Below are positions 10,484 through 22,300 of a stretch of DNA of 64,000 nt, piece by piece. Under the pieces are notes generated by a model. That model was not told the origin of the DNA. It searched no databases and saw nothing but the letters and a program-made list of their open reading frames with translations. The DNA is from Caecitellus pseudoparvulus (lineage: Eukaryota; Bigyra: Bicosoecida): the NCBI GenBank assembly GCA_965644315.1, contig CBFFRQ010000029.1, forward strand, positions 62,001-126,000. The letters run 5' to 3'. Made by a program: the position numbers and the translations under genes. Each line of letters starts with the position of its first letter. Within the stretch, counting starts at the first letter, position 1.

Positions 10484-12436
10484 TCAATACATTCCAGCGT
10501 GCGAACGCACCCGTCGAGGTCCGCGCCCCTGCTTCGTCTGCAGCAGCTGCTCCACTGTGAGGTCCCCCTTGGGCACAGGCTTTGAGACTGCTGCTGCACC
10601 TGCGACTGACAGGCCGATGGCGCGGCGAATCTCAGAGGCTGGGTCGTGCACGGGTTCCGCAGCGGCCCCCGCGCCTGTGCGCCGTGGCGAGGCAGCATCC
10701 TGTCGCCCGCCGCGTGCACGAGGTGAGGAGGCCCCTGTCGCCCAGGGACGCGCGTACTCCCGCTTGGGCGCCACCGTGCGCTGCAAGTGGTCGAATCGGC
10801 GCGCAGCCACTGCCTGTCGAGGTGACCCATGACTCCTCGCGCTGCGCGGGCTGTGGCGGGGTGAGGCGCTGAGGCGAGAGCTGGCTGACGGCGCCAGGGA
10901 GCCCCTCGCCGACTGGCTTCCCCGTGGCACACTCACGGAGGGCCTTGCTGCCCGGGGGCTGGCAGGGAGCCTTGCGGAGCGGAAGCCTGGCGCGACAGGC
11001 TGCCCGCGTCGCGCTGTGCTGCGCGCTCGAGGGCTTTGCCGCCACGGACGACTGTCAGAGCGGGGGCTGCGGCGGGCACGGCCCGCTTCTTGCGCAGCTG
11101 CCCGCGCTTCCAGTCGGGCTTTGTGCGTCGCCCGCATCTCTGCCTGTCGCTGAGCCCTGGGTGACACCGCGGGGCCCCTCCTGGGAGACGCCCGGCCCCA
11201 ACGCGGACTGCCGGCCACCTTGGACCGGGGTGAAGCGCTGGCCACAGAGGCCACAGAGAAGTGGCTTCCAGCGCGTTTGTGCGAAGGCGGGGGTGCTCCT
11301 CTGCGCCAAGGTCGCTGGCGCCCGCGGACGTGGGCCCGGGCTGCGGCGGCTGGGTGTGGCGTGTCTTTCACCCGAGTGCGCAGGCGGCCGTGCGTGGAGG
11401 GGGACTGCAGGCCAACGCTCTGCGTCAAGAAGGTGCCGCCTCCCTGGACCTCCTCTCGGGGCCTTCGAGATGGGTGTGGCGTGTCGTCCTTGCCCCCTCC
11501 GCCCACTTGCACCTTGGCTGGCTGCAGCGCTTGTGGGTTGGTGCCGTCGACAGGAGGGATGCCCGGCCCAGGCACATCGTGGGAGTCAGGGGAGTCGAAC
11601 GAGTCTTCGTCGTAGGTACTGCTTCGGTCGCCAGGTGACGTCATTTTGGTGCCCCACGACCTGCCCCCCAGCGCAGCCACCTGGTCCACTGTGAGACGCC
11701 CGGACATGGACCGCGGCAGGGTCGGCTGCCTGCCGCTTCGCCCATGCCGCAAATGCTGCACCCGTTTCACTGTGCCGCTGGGGTGGATGATAATGTTCCG
11801 ATCATACTTGGCCCGTGCCGCGGCATCGTCGTACACCCGCGTCTTGGCATCGTGCAGTCGCGAATACAGCCGCCGGTTCTCGCGAGCGATGCGCTGCGCC
11901 GCCAAATTCCGCCGACTGCCCCTGTTGCTGCGGATGGGCGTGACATCCACTGACCTGAACGAGATCATGGACCGCTGGCGCCCAACAGAGTCCAAACGCT
12001 TTGCTAGAGCCAGGTTCTCTTCTTCAATGGCATCCAGGCGGCTGGCAGCTGCAGGCAGTGCGAGGTGGGGTGGCGAAGTGCGTGTCGCTGCGAAGGTAAA
12101 AACGCCGGCACACTCACAGAACGTATAATTGCCCGTGTGCGAGCGGGCTGACCGCGTGGACCCCGTGGATACCACTGAGGGAGGGCCCTTCACCTCCCTC
12201 GTCGCACTCTTTCCCTCCTGCTTCGTGAATGTGTACACCTCCATGCCTTCCCAGTCAAGTTGGGGTTGCCCCAGCCTTGATTGAGCCTCCTGCCCGCCTT
12301 GCCTAGCGCCTGTTTCGGGGGAGCCATGCACAGCCGTAGCCTGCAGCTGAACTTGTTTCTCCTTTGCCTGCCTGCCCGACGCCTCCAGTGCCACCAAGCG
12401 CGCCGCAAGCGTTGACACAAAGGCTTGGTTCGCCAT
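10484..12436 (-). CDS. Arg/Ser/Pro-rich hypothetical protein
   Basis: The frame is open from the ATG at 12436 to TGA at 10484. The upstream in-frame codon at 12460 is TTG, so I prefer 12436. It codes for up to 650 residues. A perfect 69-base intron (12117-12049, donor GTGAGT, acceptor CTGCAG) can be removed in frame, giving about 627 residues. Removal joins a segment to a predicted coiled-coil stretch (RLDAIEEENLALAKRLDSV). The middle has a positively charged alpha-helical region (RIARENRRLYSRLHDAKTRV), and the C-terminal half is dominated by Ser-Pro-Arg repeats (roughly 11350-10800). No enzymatic domain is seen. The composition suggests an RNA-binding, chromatin or cytoskeletal linker protein, but that is only inference. 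It is convergent with HIRA. Confidence 0.7.
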   Translation of the reverse strand: MANQAFVSTLAARLVALEASGRQAKEKQVQLQATAVHGSPETGARQGGQEAQSRLGQPQLDWEGMEVYTFTKQEGKSATREVKGPPSVVSTGSTRSARSHTGNYTFCECAGVFTFAATRTSPPHLALPAAASRLDAIEEENLALAKRLDSVGRQRSMISFRSVDVTPIRSNRGSRRNLAAQRIARENRRLYSRLHDAKTRVYDDAAARAKYDRNIIIHPSGTVKRVQHLRHGRSGRQPTLPRSMSGRLTVDQVAALGGRSWGTKMTSPGDRSSTYDEDSFDSPDSHDVPGPGIPPVDGTNPQALQPAKVQVGGGGKDDTPHPSRRPREEVQGGGTFLTQSVGLQSPSTHGRLRTRVKDTPHPAAAARAHVRGRQRPWRRGAPPPSHKRAGSHFSVASVASASPRSKVAGSPRWGRASPRRGPAVSPRAQRQAEMRATHKARLEARAAAQEAGRARRSPRSDSRPWRQSPRARSTARRGQPVAPGFRSARLPASPRAARPSVSVPRGSQSARGSLAPSASSRLSASPRHSPRSARSHGSPRQAVAARRFDHLQRTVAPKREYARPWATGASSPRARGGRQDAASPRRTGAGAAAEPVHDPASEIRRAIGLSVAGAAAVSKPVPKGDLTVEQLLQTKQGRGPRRVRSHAGMY

Positions 12437-13370
12437 GGCCCAATCACCGCCGCCTGGCAAAGTGCAGGTTCACTGACAAGGCCTTCGGGGCTCGAAGTTG
12501 CGCAAACTGCGTCTGGTGGCTCTGGAAACACCTGCCACGCAAACGTCGATATAGTGGGCCGTCACTTGTTGAGCCCAAGGGAGCGTGAGCTGCAATGTAC
12601 CTGCAGCGAGGGTTTGCTACGCGGTGACCTTGGCCGTGAGCGAAGCTCAGGCCTTGCGCAAGCCAGCCTGGTGCCCGGGCCCTCCACCCAAACAGCTCGG
12701 GTGACCTGCCCAAAGGAAAAGTTGAGCCAAGCGAGGTTCACCTCTGGAGCCCTGTGGGATCGGCCTGCTGGGCCGAAGGAGCTGTCACATAAGATGGCCA
12801 CTGGGAGCGAGCCGGCGCAAACGAAGGGTTGCATGACCAGGCACTCATGCGCTGCCTCATTGAAATCTGTCTAGACTGCTTTGATTTGATGGTGGTTGTC
12901 AGAGGCCCATGCCGGACACGCCCTCCTCGACCCGGCAAGGCCAGCCAAGCCAGAGCCACGCAAGATGAAACGCCACGTCGTCGCGGAATGAAGGCCAGCC
13001 ACGGCGCCGGTCGGAGCTGCGAAACCGGATTGAAAGGGTGTGCAGCGTTCAGCATTTCCCAACGACTCCGCTGCAGCCTCACGAAACACTGGTCCTATGA
13101 AGCCGAACGGGCCAGAGGCGGGTTTGAGTGTGAGCAACTCTGCATACCTCGCATTGTACAGTCGTGCTGCTCGACCAACCGCCTCGAACTGGTCAAAACA
13201 CCACATGTGTACCTGCGTTTTGGTGCACACCTCGACACCCACTTTGCTCACTCCTTCTGCCAGTTCCTGGCAGCACGTTCCAGCTGGCCTTCTCGCTGGA
13301 GCAGGGCGCACTGCCCAGCCGAGCTGCTTTCGTTCTGCAAGCTCATTGTGCGCGGTGGCACCCCTCCACG
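12437..13370. promoter_or_regulatory. Divergent intergenic region without a supported gene
   Basis: About 930 bases separate the start of the Arg/Ser-rich gene from the start of the giant receptor gene. Several overlapping open frames occur on both strands, but none has homology, a signal peptide or convincing splice structure. This is the longest gene-free stretch in the window. It probably holds both promoters, an inference from the head-to-head orientation. Confidence 0.35.
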
Positions 13371-16300
13371 ATGAAGGGCGTCGCAAGCTTTCTTTTCCTC
13401 GTGCTATGTGGGGCGCTGCTGGGCGCAGAAGCGTCTCACTACCGGTACGTAGCCGGCGCAGAGCACGTGCTGAGGCGCAGCCCCAACGCTGCTGGACACG
13501 CTGCTGCTGACAGCGTCGAGCTCTGCACACCCCCGCCCCACCTCACCCGCCGCCAGCTACGGAAACGTCAACTGGGAGCCTAACAACCCGAACAATCTTG
13601 CCGAGCGCTCCGTGAAGTTCTTCGTCAAGCAGGCCTGGTACGTTGTTGGTTCAGCTGCAACTTCCGCACGGGCCGCTGCCGACCAACGCGCGCACACCCC
13701 GTGTCCTTGCCTCCCCGCAGGCGTCTGAGTTTTTTCACCAGGAGCTGCCGCTGTAGGAACTCAGGTGGCAGCTGTGACAACTCCTGCCCCATCGGCGGCA
13801 CCCTGTGCGTTCTGCGCAAGAGGCACTGCAGCTGCTGCCAACTTTTTCACCCTCATACGTTGTACCCCTTCTCACCGCAGGTCGAGTGTTGGGTCCATGT
13901 CCTGGGGAGATGGGTCATCCAGCAGCATCAGTAACTTGGGCATCACCAACCGCTGCGTCGGCGGCGGAGGCGCGTGCGATTGGTTCACGCTGTCAAGGAC
14001 CCTCACCCACACATACAGCGCGCAGAACCGTGGCGGCGGCGCGCCGTGGCAAGTGACTTGGGGCAGTTGCTGCCGCATTGGAGGCATGCAGAACAATGCC
14101 CATGGCTCGTACCGTTTCTTCTCGGACATCAACCTCTCGCCTGTGGGGTCCTGGGTCAACACGTCGCCTGTCGCGTCGCAAGTGCCGATCCAGGAAATCC
14201 AGACTGGCCGGAACAATGTGTGGAGTCTGGGCGCCTCGGACAACGACGTGGACCCCCTCAGCTTCAGCATTGGCTCTGGCGCGGACATGGGTTCGGGCTG
14301 CTCCGGCGCGCCAGGTGGCTTCGCCGTGAACTCCCAGACCGGTGCAGTCTCCTTCAACCCGCCCACTTCCAGCGAGAACGTGTTGTACTCCGCTATGGTC
14401 ATCGTGGGCGATGGTTACTCTCGCATTACCGTGGACTTCATCATGATCACCATCAAGCCCAAGAACATCTGCAAGAGCTGCTCTCCAGGCACCCCCACCC
14501 GGTGCAACATCTGCACGTCCAACGGCCAGTGCTCCGGCGGCTGCCAGTGCCAGATCAACGCCGACCCGACCTTCTACAACGTCCCCGGCTCCCCCTTCCT
14601 GGCACCCACCTTGGGAACCACTGTGTGCTGCCTGGTGGGCCAGGCGTGCAGCTTCCTCATTGGCGTGGAGGACACGGTGGACACCACTTGTGACACCGTC
14701 AGCGTCGTGTCGGGAGACGTGCCCATCGGCGCCACCCCGCCTGTGCTCCACAGGAACGTCGCTGGCACGTGGAGGCGCGAGTACTCCTTCACGTGGACCC
14801 CCTCCGCTGCACAAGCGCGCACGCACCGTGTGTCGTTCGTTGCGCACGACCTCTTCAACGGCCGTGGCGGCCCGCAGTCCATCGAGCTCTTCGTGCCAAC
14901 TGTCTCGCAGTCAGTGCAGCCGACCATCTCAGGCTACAGCCCGCAGACTGCCGATGAGAACACGGCATCCATCTTGACGGTGGACGGCTCAAACTTCAAC
15001 CGAGGCCTGGGCTTGTACTGCCGCTTCCAGCTGGGCGGCAACCCCTTCTTCCTTGTGCGTGCGGTGTACGTGTCCACCTCACGCATCCTGTGCTCCATGC
15101 CCAACAAGGCTTCCCTGGGTGGTGGCTCCAACAACAATGTCAAGGTGTGGGTGTCCAACATTGCCTCGTGCAACCAGTGGACGCCCGTGACGCCCGACTT
15201 CGCCTTTTTCCCGGCTTGCCCTCCTGGCACGGCAGGCCCCACCTGCAGCCAGTGCCCTGCTGGCAAGTACCAGACAGTGGGAGGTGTGGGGACAGGCACA
15301 CAGTGTGTGAACTGCCCAGCAGGCCGATACGGCAACGCGCCAGGGCTAACCATCCCCACCTGCACGGGGCCCTGCATCGCTGGGCATTACTGCCCACCAG
15401 GCAGCACTGCCCCCACTGCCAACGACTGCCCTGCTGGGTACTACGGTGATCGCCCTGAATTGCAGGATGCTGGTTGCTCTGGGCTGTGCCAGGCAGGGTA
15501 TTTCTGCGGCGCTGGCTCTGTCAGTGCCCGGCAAGGTACCTGCCCCCCCGGCCGGTATGGTGGGCCAGGGGAGGTGAACTCAGTCTGTGCCGGGCCCTGC
15601 AACGCTGGGTACTTTTGCACGGGAGCCTCCACCACTGCCACGCAGAACGAGTGCGGAGGCGCAGATGTCTACTGCCAAGAGGGCTCTGGCAGCCCCCTCA
15701 CTGCGCCGGCTGGCACATACACGACGGGCGGCGCCGGGCCCACGACGCGCACCGGCATTCAGACCTGCGAGCCAGGCTACTACTGCGACGGTGGCGTGCG
15801 CAGCGACTGCCCTCCTGGGCGCTACCAGGCAGACCCTGCCGGGTCCAGTGCTGGGTGCCAGGGTCCCTGCCGCTGTGGTTTCAAGTGCCCTGCGCGGTCC
15901 ACGTCGGACTCTGCTGTCCCTTGTGGCGCAGGGTTGGCCTTGCCCGCAACTGTGTACTGTCCGCCGGGGACCAGCATTCCTCAGACCTTTGACACGGACG
16001 ACTTCTACTCCACCCCTGAAGACGCCCCCCCCGATCAGCGGTGTGGCTTCGCTGCTTGCACTGGGGACGAGTTCTGCGTCGACGGCTACCGGCGTCCACG
16101 AGTCGAGTGGACCGAGACCTGCAGCGGCTCTGCGCTCGTTGTGCAGAACAACTACACCGTGTCTGAGAACTCCAATGTGAACTCCTTTGATGTGAGCCTG
16201 AGGTCCAACGAGAACAGTGGGACTGTCTCCATCACCGACGTGACTTTCACGGCACCTCCAGGCTGCCCCAATGCCTCTGCTTGGAGCTACAGCGCTTCTC

Positions 16301-19300
16301 AGAGCGGCAACTCCGCCACTGCCACCCTCTCAGCGACTGGCTACTCCCCCAACCATGAGGTGTGTGATCACTTCAACGCCGTTATCGATGCAAGAACTGG
16401 CCTTGGCGTGGACTTCACCTGCGAGTTGGAGATCTTGGTGGAAGACTTGAATGACTGCCCGGTGTGGGACACGGGGGCCATGACTGCGGACGACTCCCGG
16501 TACCCTGTGCGATTGCTGGAGAATCCGAAGCTGGGAACTGGCCTTGCCATGCAGCTGGCCGCCGAAGGCATCGTCACCGACGAGGACGAGGGCTCTGAAC
16601 TGGATTTCAGCATTGTCACCGTGACGCCTTCGGACGTCACGCCAGGCGCGCCCTCAGGACTGTTCGCCATCGGTCGCTGCTCTGGCCAGCTGTGGATCAA
16701 CACCACCATTCCCGGCGACGTGGACTGGGAGCTTGGGCAGCGAGAGTGGACGATCCGAGTGCAAGTGAACGACACCGCTCAGGAGAACCCCTGTGCTATC
16801 CAGGAGGACATGCAAGTGCGCGTGGTGAACATCAACGAGGCGCCATACTTCTCTGCAGCCGGTAGCACCTTCACTGTGCCTGAGAATTCGCCGCTGGGCA
16901 CGCTCACCAGCCCCTCAAACCCCTCCGTGGTAGATCCTGATGCGACGTTCAACCCGCCTTCGCCGCCCGACACGCAGCCTGACCCGCTCTGGTACAAGAC
17001 GTCGTTTGACATCGTGGCTCAGTCGGATGCCCTTTTCAGCATTAACGTCACCTCGGGAGACATCTCTGTTGGCGTGACGAGCTTGAACTTTGAGGCACTT
17101 GGCACCCCCAGCGTCACTGCAACCCTGGCTGTGCGAGACAGCGGCAGCCCACCTCTCAACTCCCAGGACGATTTCACCCTGCAGGTGCAGGATATCAATG
17201 ACCCCCCTCGGGTGCCTGCCACCCAGCTCTTTGTGCCAGAACTGTCTGTCCCTGGCACTGTCGTCGGGCAGGTCACGGCTGCAGATGACGAGTACATGTT
17301 CAATGCCAGCTCCACCACCATTTCTTGGACCGTGCAGGTGGAGCAGTTTGGCGTGTGTCCCGCGGGGTCACCCCAGAGCTTCTCCAATCCGTTCATCATC
17401 GTGCCCACGACGAACCCCTCCTTCGACCCTCGGGTTACGGCAGACATCATTGTGAACGGCACCCTCGACTTCGAGAGCCTGGCCCTGTACACGCTGCGCG
17501 TGCAGGCGACGGACAACGGCCACCTCGGCTTCCCACCTGAGTCTGGTGTTGGGTTTGTCACCGTGAACATCACGAACGTGAACGAGCCACCCATGTACGA
17601 TGGCCCAACCACCCTCTACACAGATGAGGAGCGCATCACTCCTGCCCAAATCAGCGCCTGGGGCCTGGCCCTGAATGCTTCTGACCCTGACGTGGGCCCT
17701 GGACTGGGGTGCGCACTGGGGCCCCGCCAGCAAGACCCGCTCTCCTTCTCCTTTGTCTCAGGCTCTGATGACGACATTGGCATCAACCTTGCCACGGGGG
17801 TGGTCAGTGCCGTCGCCCGCTTGAACTACGAGTCCAAGAACGTGTACACCATCGTCACTCGCCTCGCCGACCCCAGCACCTTCATCACATTCACTCTCAC
17901 GGTCAACGTGCTGAACGTAAACGAGCCTCCCACGATGCCGTCTGGTCAGGTGGTGTACATGGACGAAGACGTGGGCCCTGGCGTCTTCGCCTCGGCCACC
18001 GCGGCACTGCTCACCCCAGGCCTGCTCGTCGCCGACGACCCTGACTTTGACGACAACACCACCACCTTGCACTACGCCATGCAGGCAGATGGTGCAGGCT
18101 CGGACAAGATGCACGTCCAGGTTCGCTCCCTGGTCACCAACCCAGGTACAGTGTCAGCTTGGCAGCATGCCACCTTCAACTTCGAGGCGACGCCCACCTT
18201 GGGCATGGACATCACTGTCACGGACCGGCACGGCGCCACTGTGAACGGCTCAGTCACGCTTATGCTGCAGAACATCCCAGAACCACCGTTCTTGAGCGAC
18301 TCCTTCGTTGGCCTCGCAGAGCTGTCGCCCTCAGGGACCTCCGTCCTCTCGTTAACTGTGGAGGACGACGACTTCGGCGACTCAGTCACCTACAACATTT
18401 CTTCTGTGTCCAGCAATGGCAGCATTAGCTGTGCAACACTCTTCCCGCCTGGCACAGACATCGTTGGAGATACTCTCGTCACGGCCGACACAGCCCCCGC
18501 CAAACTGGTTGCTGTCCAGGAGTGCTACGTGACGATCATTGCCAAGGACTCCACCAACCTCACAGATGCGGCTGTCATCACTGTGCGCCTGACTCCCCAG
18601 AACCTCGCGCCGACCATTGACCCCATTCAGTCATTCACTGTCCCCGAGTCGGCCATCGTCGGCACCATCATTGTGGGCAACCTCACGGGGAAAGACGCCA
18701 ACGTGCTCCAGAGCCTCTCCTACGTCCTCGTCTCTGCTGTGGACAAGAACGGGGCCAACGCACTGAGCAAGTTTGCTGTCGCAGGCCCGACGCTGTGTGC
18801 GCCTCCCCCTGGCCAGCAGTGCCCCGGCAAGCTCCAGCTCCTGAGCAAGCTTGACTTCGAGACGATGGACGAGTACACACTGGAAGTGCAGGTTGCGGAC
18901 GACGACGTTCCTTCCGCGAATGCCCGGTCAACCATCACACTGACTGTGCAGGACGTAAACGAAGCCCCCGTGCAGACGAGCGCAGGAACCATCTTCCTCA
19001 TCCCTGAGGACACGACCGACGGTGGCGTCCCCGACCCCGCGCCAACGTATGCCGTGGCAACTGATGACGATGGCAATACTTTGACGTGGAGCAGCACAAG
19101 CCTGCCAAGCATCTTGTCTGGCGTCGTCACCGTGCAAGACGGTGGTCCCAGTGGCGCACATGGTCTGATCACGGTGTCAAACCCTGACCCAGCCGTCATT
19201 TCGGCGGCCCTGAACTTCGAGGCCAACACGCAGCCCCTCGGGTTCAACTTGACTGTCACTGACGATGGTGCGGGATTCTTGTCCAGGCAGGCTTTCTATG

Positions 19301-22300
19301 GCATCCAGCTGGTGGATGTGAACGAGCCTCCCTCCGCGACATGGTCCCCGGCTGCCTTGACCGTAGTGGAGGGGCAAGACCGCATCGGCGACGTCCTGGC
19401 GTCTGTCTTTGGCACCGACCCTGACATCTGGTCCACTAACGGCTGGCGTGTCCTTACGTACTCCATTCAGTCTGGGAACACTGACAACACCTTCGAGGCC
19501 ACCACCAATGCGCAGGCACAAATGGGCGAGATCCGCGTGCAGCACATTGTGGACTACGAGAAGGCCACTTCCTTTTCTCTGGGTGTGCGGGTGACAGACG
19601 GCGGTGGGCTGTTCTACGACTTCACCCTGCCTGTGACGGTTGTGAACGTGAATGATGTGAGCATCTCCAATGTCACGGGGCCTTGGACCACCATGAACAC
19701 GCAGGGTGGTGAGATACTGAACTTGTGGGGCACCAACCTGGGACACTACCACGACATGAGCGCTGCCACCATCACCCTGCGCGCTGACGCGACTATCAGC
19801 CGGGGTGACCAGCAGACCTTCCTGAGGAGGAACGTCTTCCCTTGCACCCAGATCACAACCAACACGCACATCCAGTGCACCACGCAGGCGGGCGTCGGCT
19901 CAGACTTGCGATGGAAGCTGTACGTTGAGCACCCAGACGGCGCCATTGACATTGCGCCTGTGACCGTCAACAATGGCCAGCAGCTGCTGGGCTCATACGG
20001 CGTGCCAGTCATCACAGGCATCTCGGGAGCTCATGTTGGCATGAACACCGAAGGTGGCAACAGCGTCTCGTTCACAGGCATCAACTTCCCACCTGCCAGC
20101 CTCAGCAACACCTCTGGTTTCGCTTACTGGCGGGTGACTTACGGACAGGCAGGGGCATCATACACCGCTTCGAATGACGCGTCCACTCCGACGTCAGCAT
20201 CTGTGACCTCTGGGCCCGGTGTCGGCTCGGGGCTCGGATGGGTTATCAACGTCGGAGGCCTGCAGTCTGTGCCATTCTTTGCGCCTGGCACTGCCAGCAG
20301 CTATGCTGCGCCGACCATCACCTCGGTTCGCTTGGCAGTGCAGGGGGTGGACATTTCGGGCCTGCCTGGGGCCGTTGACCGCACCATTATGAACGGGGCT
20401 GGCATGGAGACTGTGGTCATCAAGGGCACGAACCTTGGCACGGAGAGCACGCGTGCCGTGGACGCCGGTTTCAAAGTCGTGTACGCGCGCCTCCTAAACT
20501 CTGTGACCATTAATGGCACCACCAGCGTGCTGCCGTCCCAGTACCGAGGCGGGCGCGGCTCTGGCATCGCCGCTGGGCCCCTCGTCGTGCCAGCGCAGTA
20601 CGCCGTGAACTGGGAACGCCTGTACACGTACACGGCCACTGGCTGCTCAGTCATCATTCCCCACGAGGAGCTGCACTGCACGTCAGCTGTGGGCGCTGGT
20701 GATGGCCTGGTGTGGCGCGTCACAGTGGGTGGCCAGGAGTCTGCCATCGTCGCCGGCTCAAGCGTGTCCCTGCACTACCACCCGCCCATCATCTCGAATT
20801 TGGGCGGCGAGAATGCGTTCAACTCCCCAACCCAGGGGGGTGGCGCCATTGACATCCAGGGCCTGCACCTGGGGGCACCAGGGGATTTGCGTGTGCTTGC
20901 CACATACGGCCGCCAGCATGAAGTAACTCGCTTCCAGGCTGTCGCGTGCACGACAGAGAGTGACAAGTCCATCCGCTGCTACACGGCGCCTGGTACAGGA
21001 AGCCAGTTCTACTGGACCCTTGCTGTGGCGGGGCAAGCATCTCTCTCCAATGACTTCCCCGCCATGACTAGCTACGGACTCCCTGTGGTGTCCGAGTACA
21101 CTGGCCCTGGTGCCAAGGATGCCAACACCACCGGTGGCCAGGTTGTGATCCTGAAGGGGCGCAACTTTGGTCCGATTGGGCCTCATAACATCGACATGGC
21201 CCGCTACTACAATGGCCGGTCCATGGTGAAGTTCAGGGAGGCCGAGGCTGCCGGCTCGACGTCTGACTTCGCCCCCCCTGTCTTTGTGGTCACGAGCGAC
21301 TGCAACGTCACGGTGGCCCACACTCAGGTGCAGTGCACTCTGGCACCTGGTGCTGGTGAGGGCCTCAAGTGGGACCTCGTCATTGACGGCCTGTTGTCCT
21401 CTGAGCTGTCCACAGCCTACCGGCCCCCCAGCATCATCAGTCTGTCGGGGGAGGGTGCGTCACCCGCCAACTCTGCTGGAGGCGAGATTGTGCACCTGGA
21501 CGGTGCTGACTTTGGGCCGCCCCTGTCATACTTGCAGTCTGTGCTCGGTGTCCAGACGCCTTACCTCGAGTGGGTGCGGTACACGCCCTACACAACTCTT
21601 TCCGTAGGGTACTACGAGGCCCAGGACTGTGCTGTTGTGAACCACACCCGCATCACCTGTCGAACCCTCCCTGGGTCAGGCCTGAACATGCACTGGTTCG
21701 CAAGGGTTCGCGGGCAGACCAGCCTGCCCTCGGTTGCTACGTGGAGCTACGACAGCCCCACCATTGACGCCCTTGAGGCAGGGGTGCGCTTCGTTGGGCA
21801 AGGTGCGGCGGCACAGCTCATCGTGCTGCCTCGCGGGCAGTGGGGCACACCTCCCCGCATGTGGACCAACGACGACGGCGAGCTCATCCGCATTGTTGGG
21901 CGTGGCTTTGGCGTGCGAGACCCGCAGACCAACCTGACTGTGGTGGCAGGCGGGCGCGACCTGCCTGTGTTGGAGTCTTGGTATGACGCCCAACGTGAGA
22001 AGGAGGTCATTCTCTTCCGCAAGCCTGCCGGGTGGGGGTCTTCACAAACGCTGCATGTGCGCATTTCCAACTTGGAGCCAGTGCCCCGCATGTCTACGTC
22101 GGTGCCCTTCGACTACAAGCCGCCAGTGCGCACTGCCCAGCCCCGTGACGAGTTTGCAGACTTGTCCACGACGCTGATGAACATCACCATCCTGGGATCG
22201 GGCTTCTGCACCCCCTTGACCGGGCCAGGCCCCACGGTGGGCGCAGGGGACCCCGTGCCACCACCCACGCCCTTCTCCGTGAACGGCCCCCAAGACAACT

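Noticed and set aside
12829-13374. Plus-strand frame of 181 codons in the 930-base divergent region
   Set aside because: No domain, signal peptide or splice partner, and an equally long frame exists on the other strand.
13638-13880. Acceptor at 13720 for the third exon of the giant receptor
   Set aside because: It gives an AWRLSFF start that looks attractive but runs into a stop before the conserved WGDG block; joining at 13881 keeps the frame.
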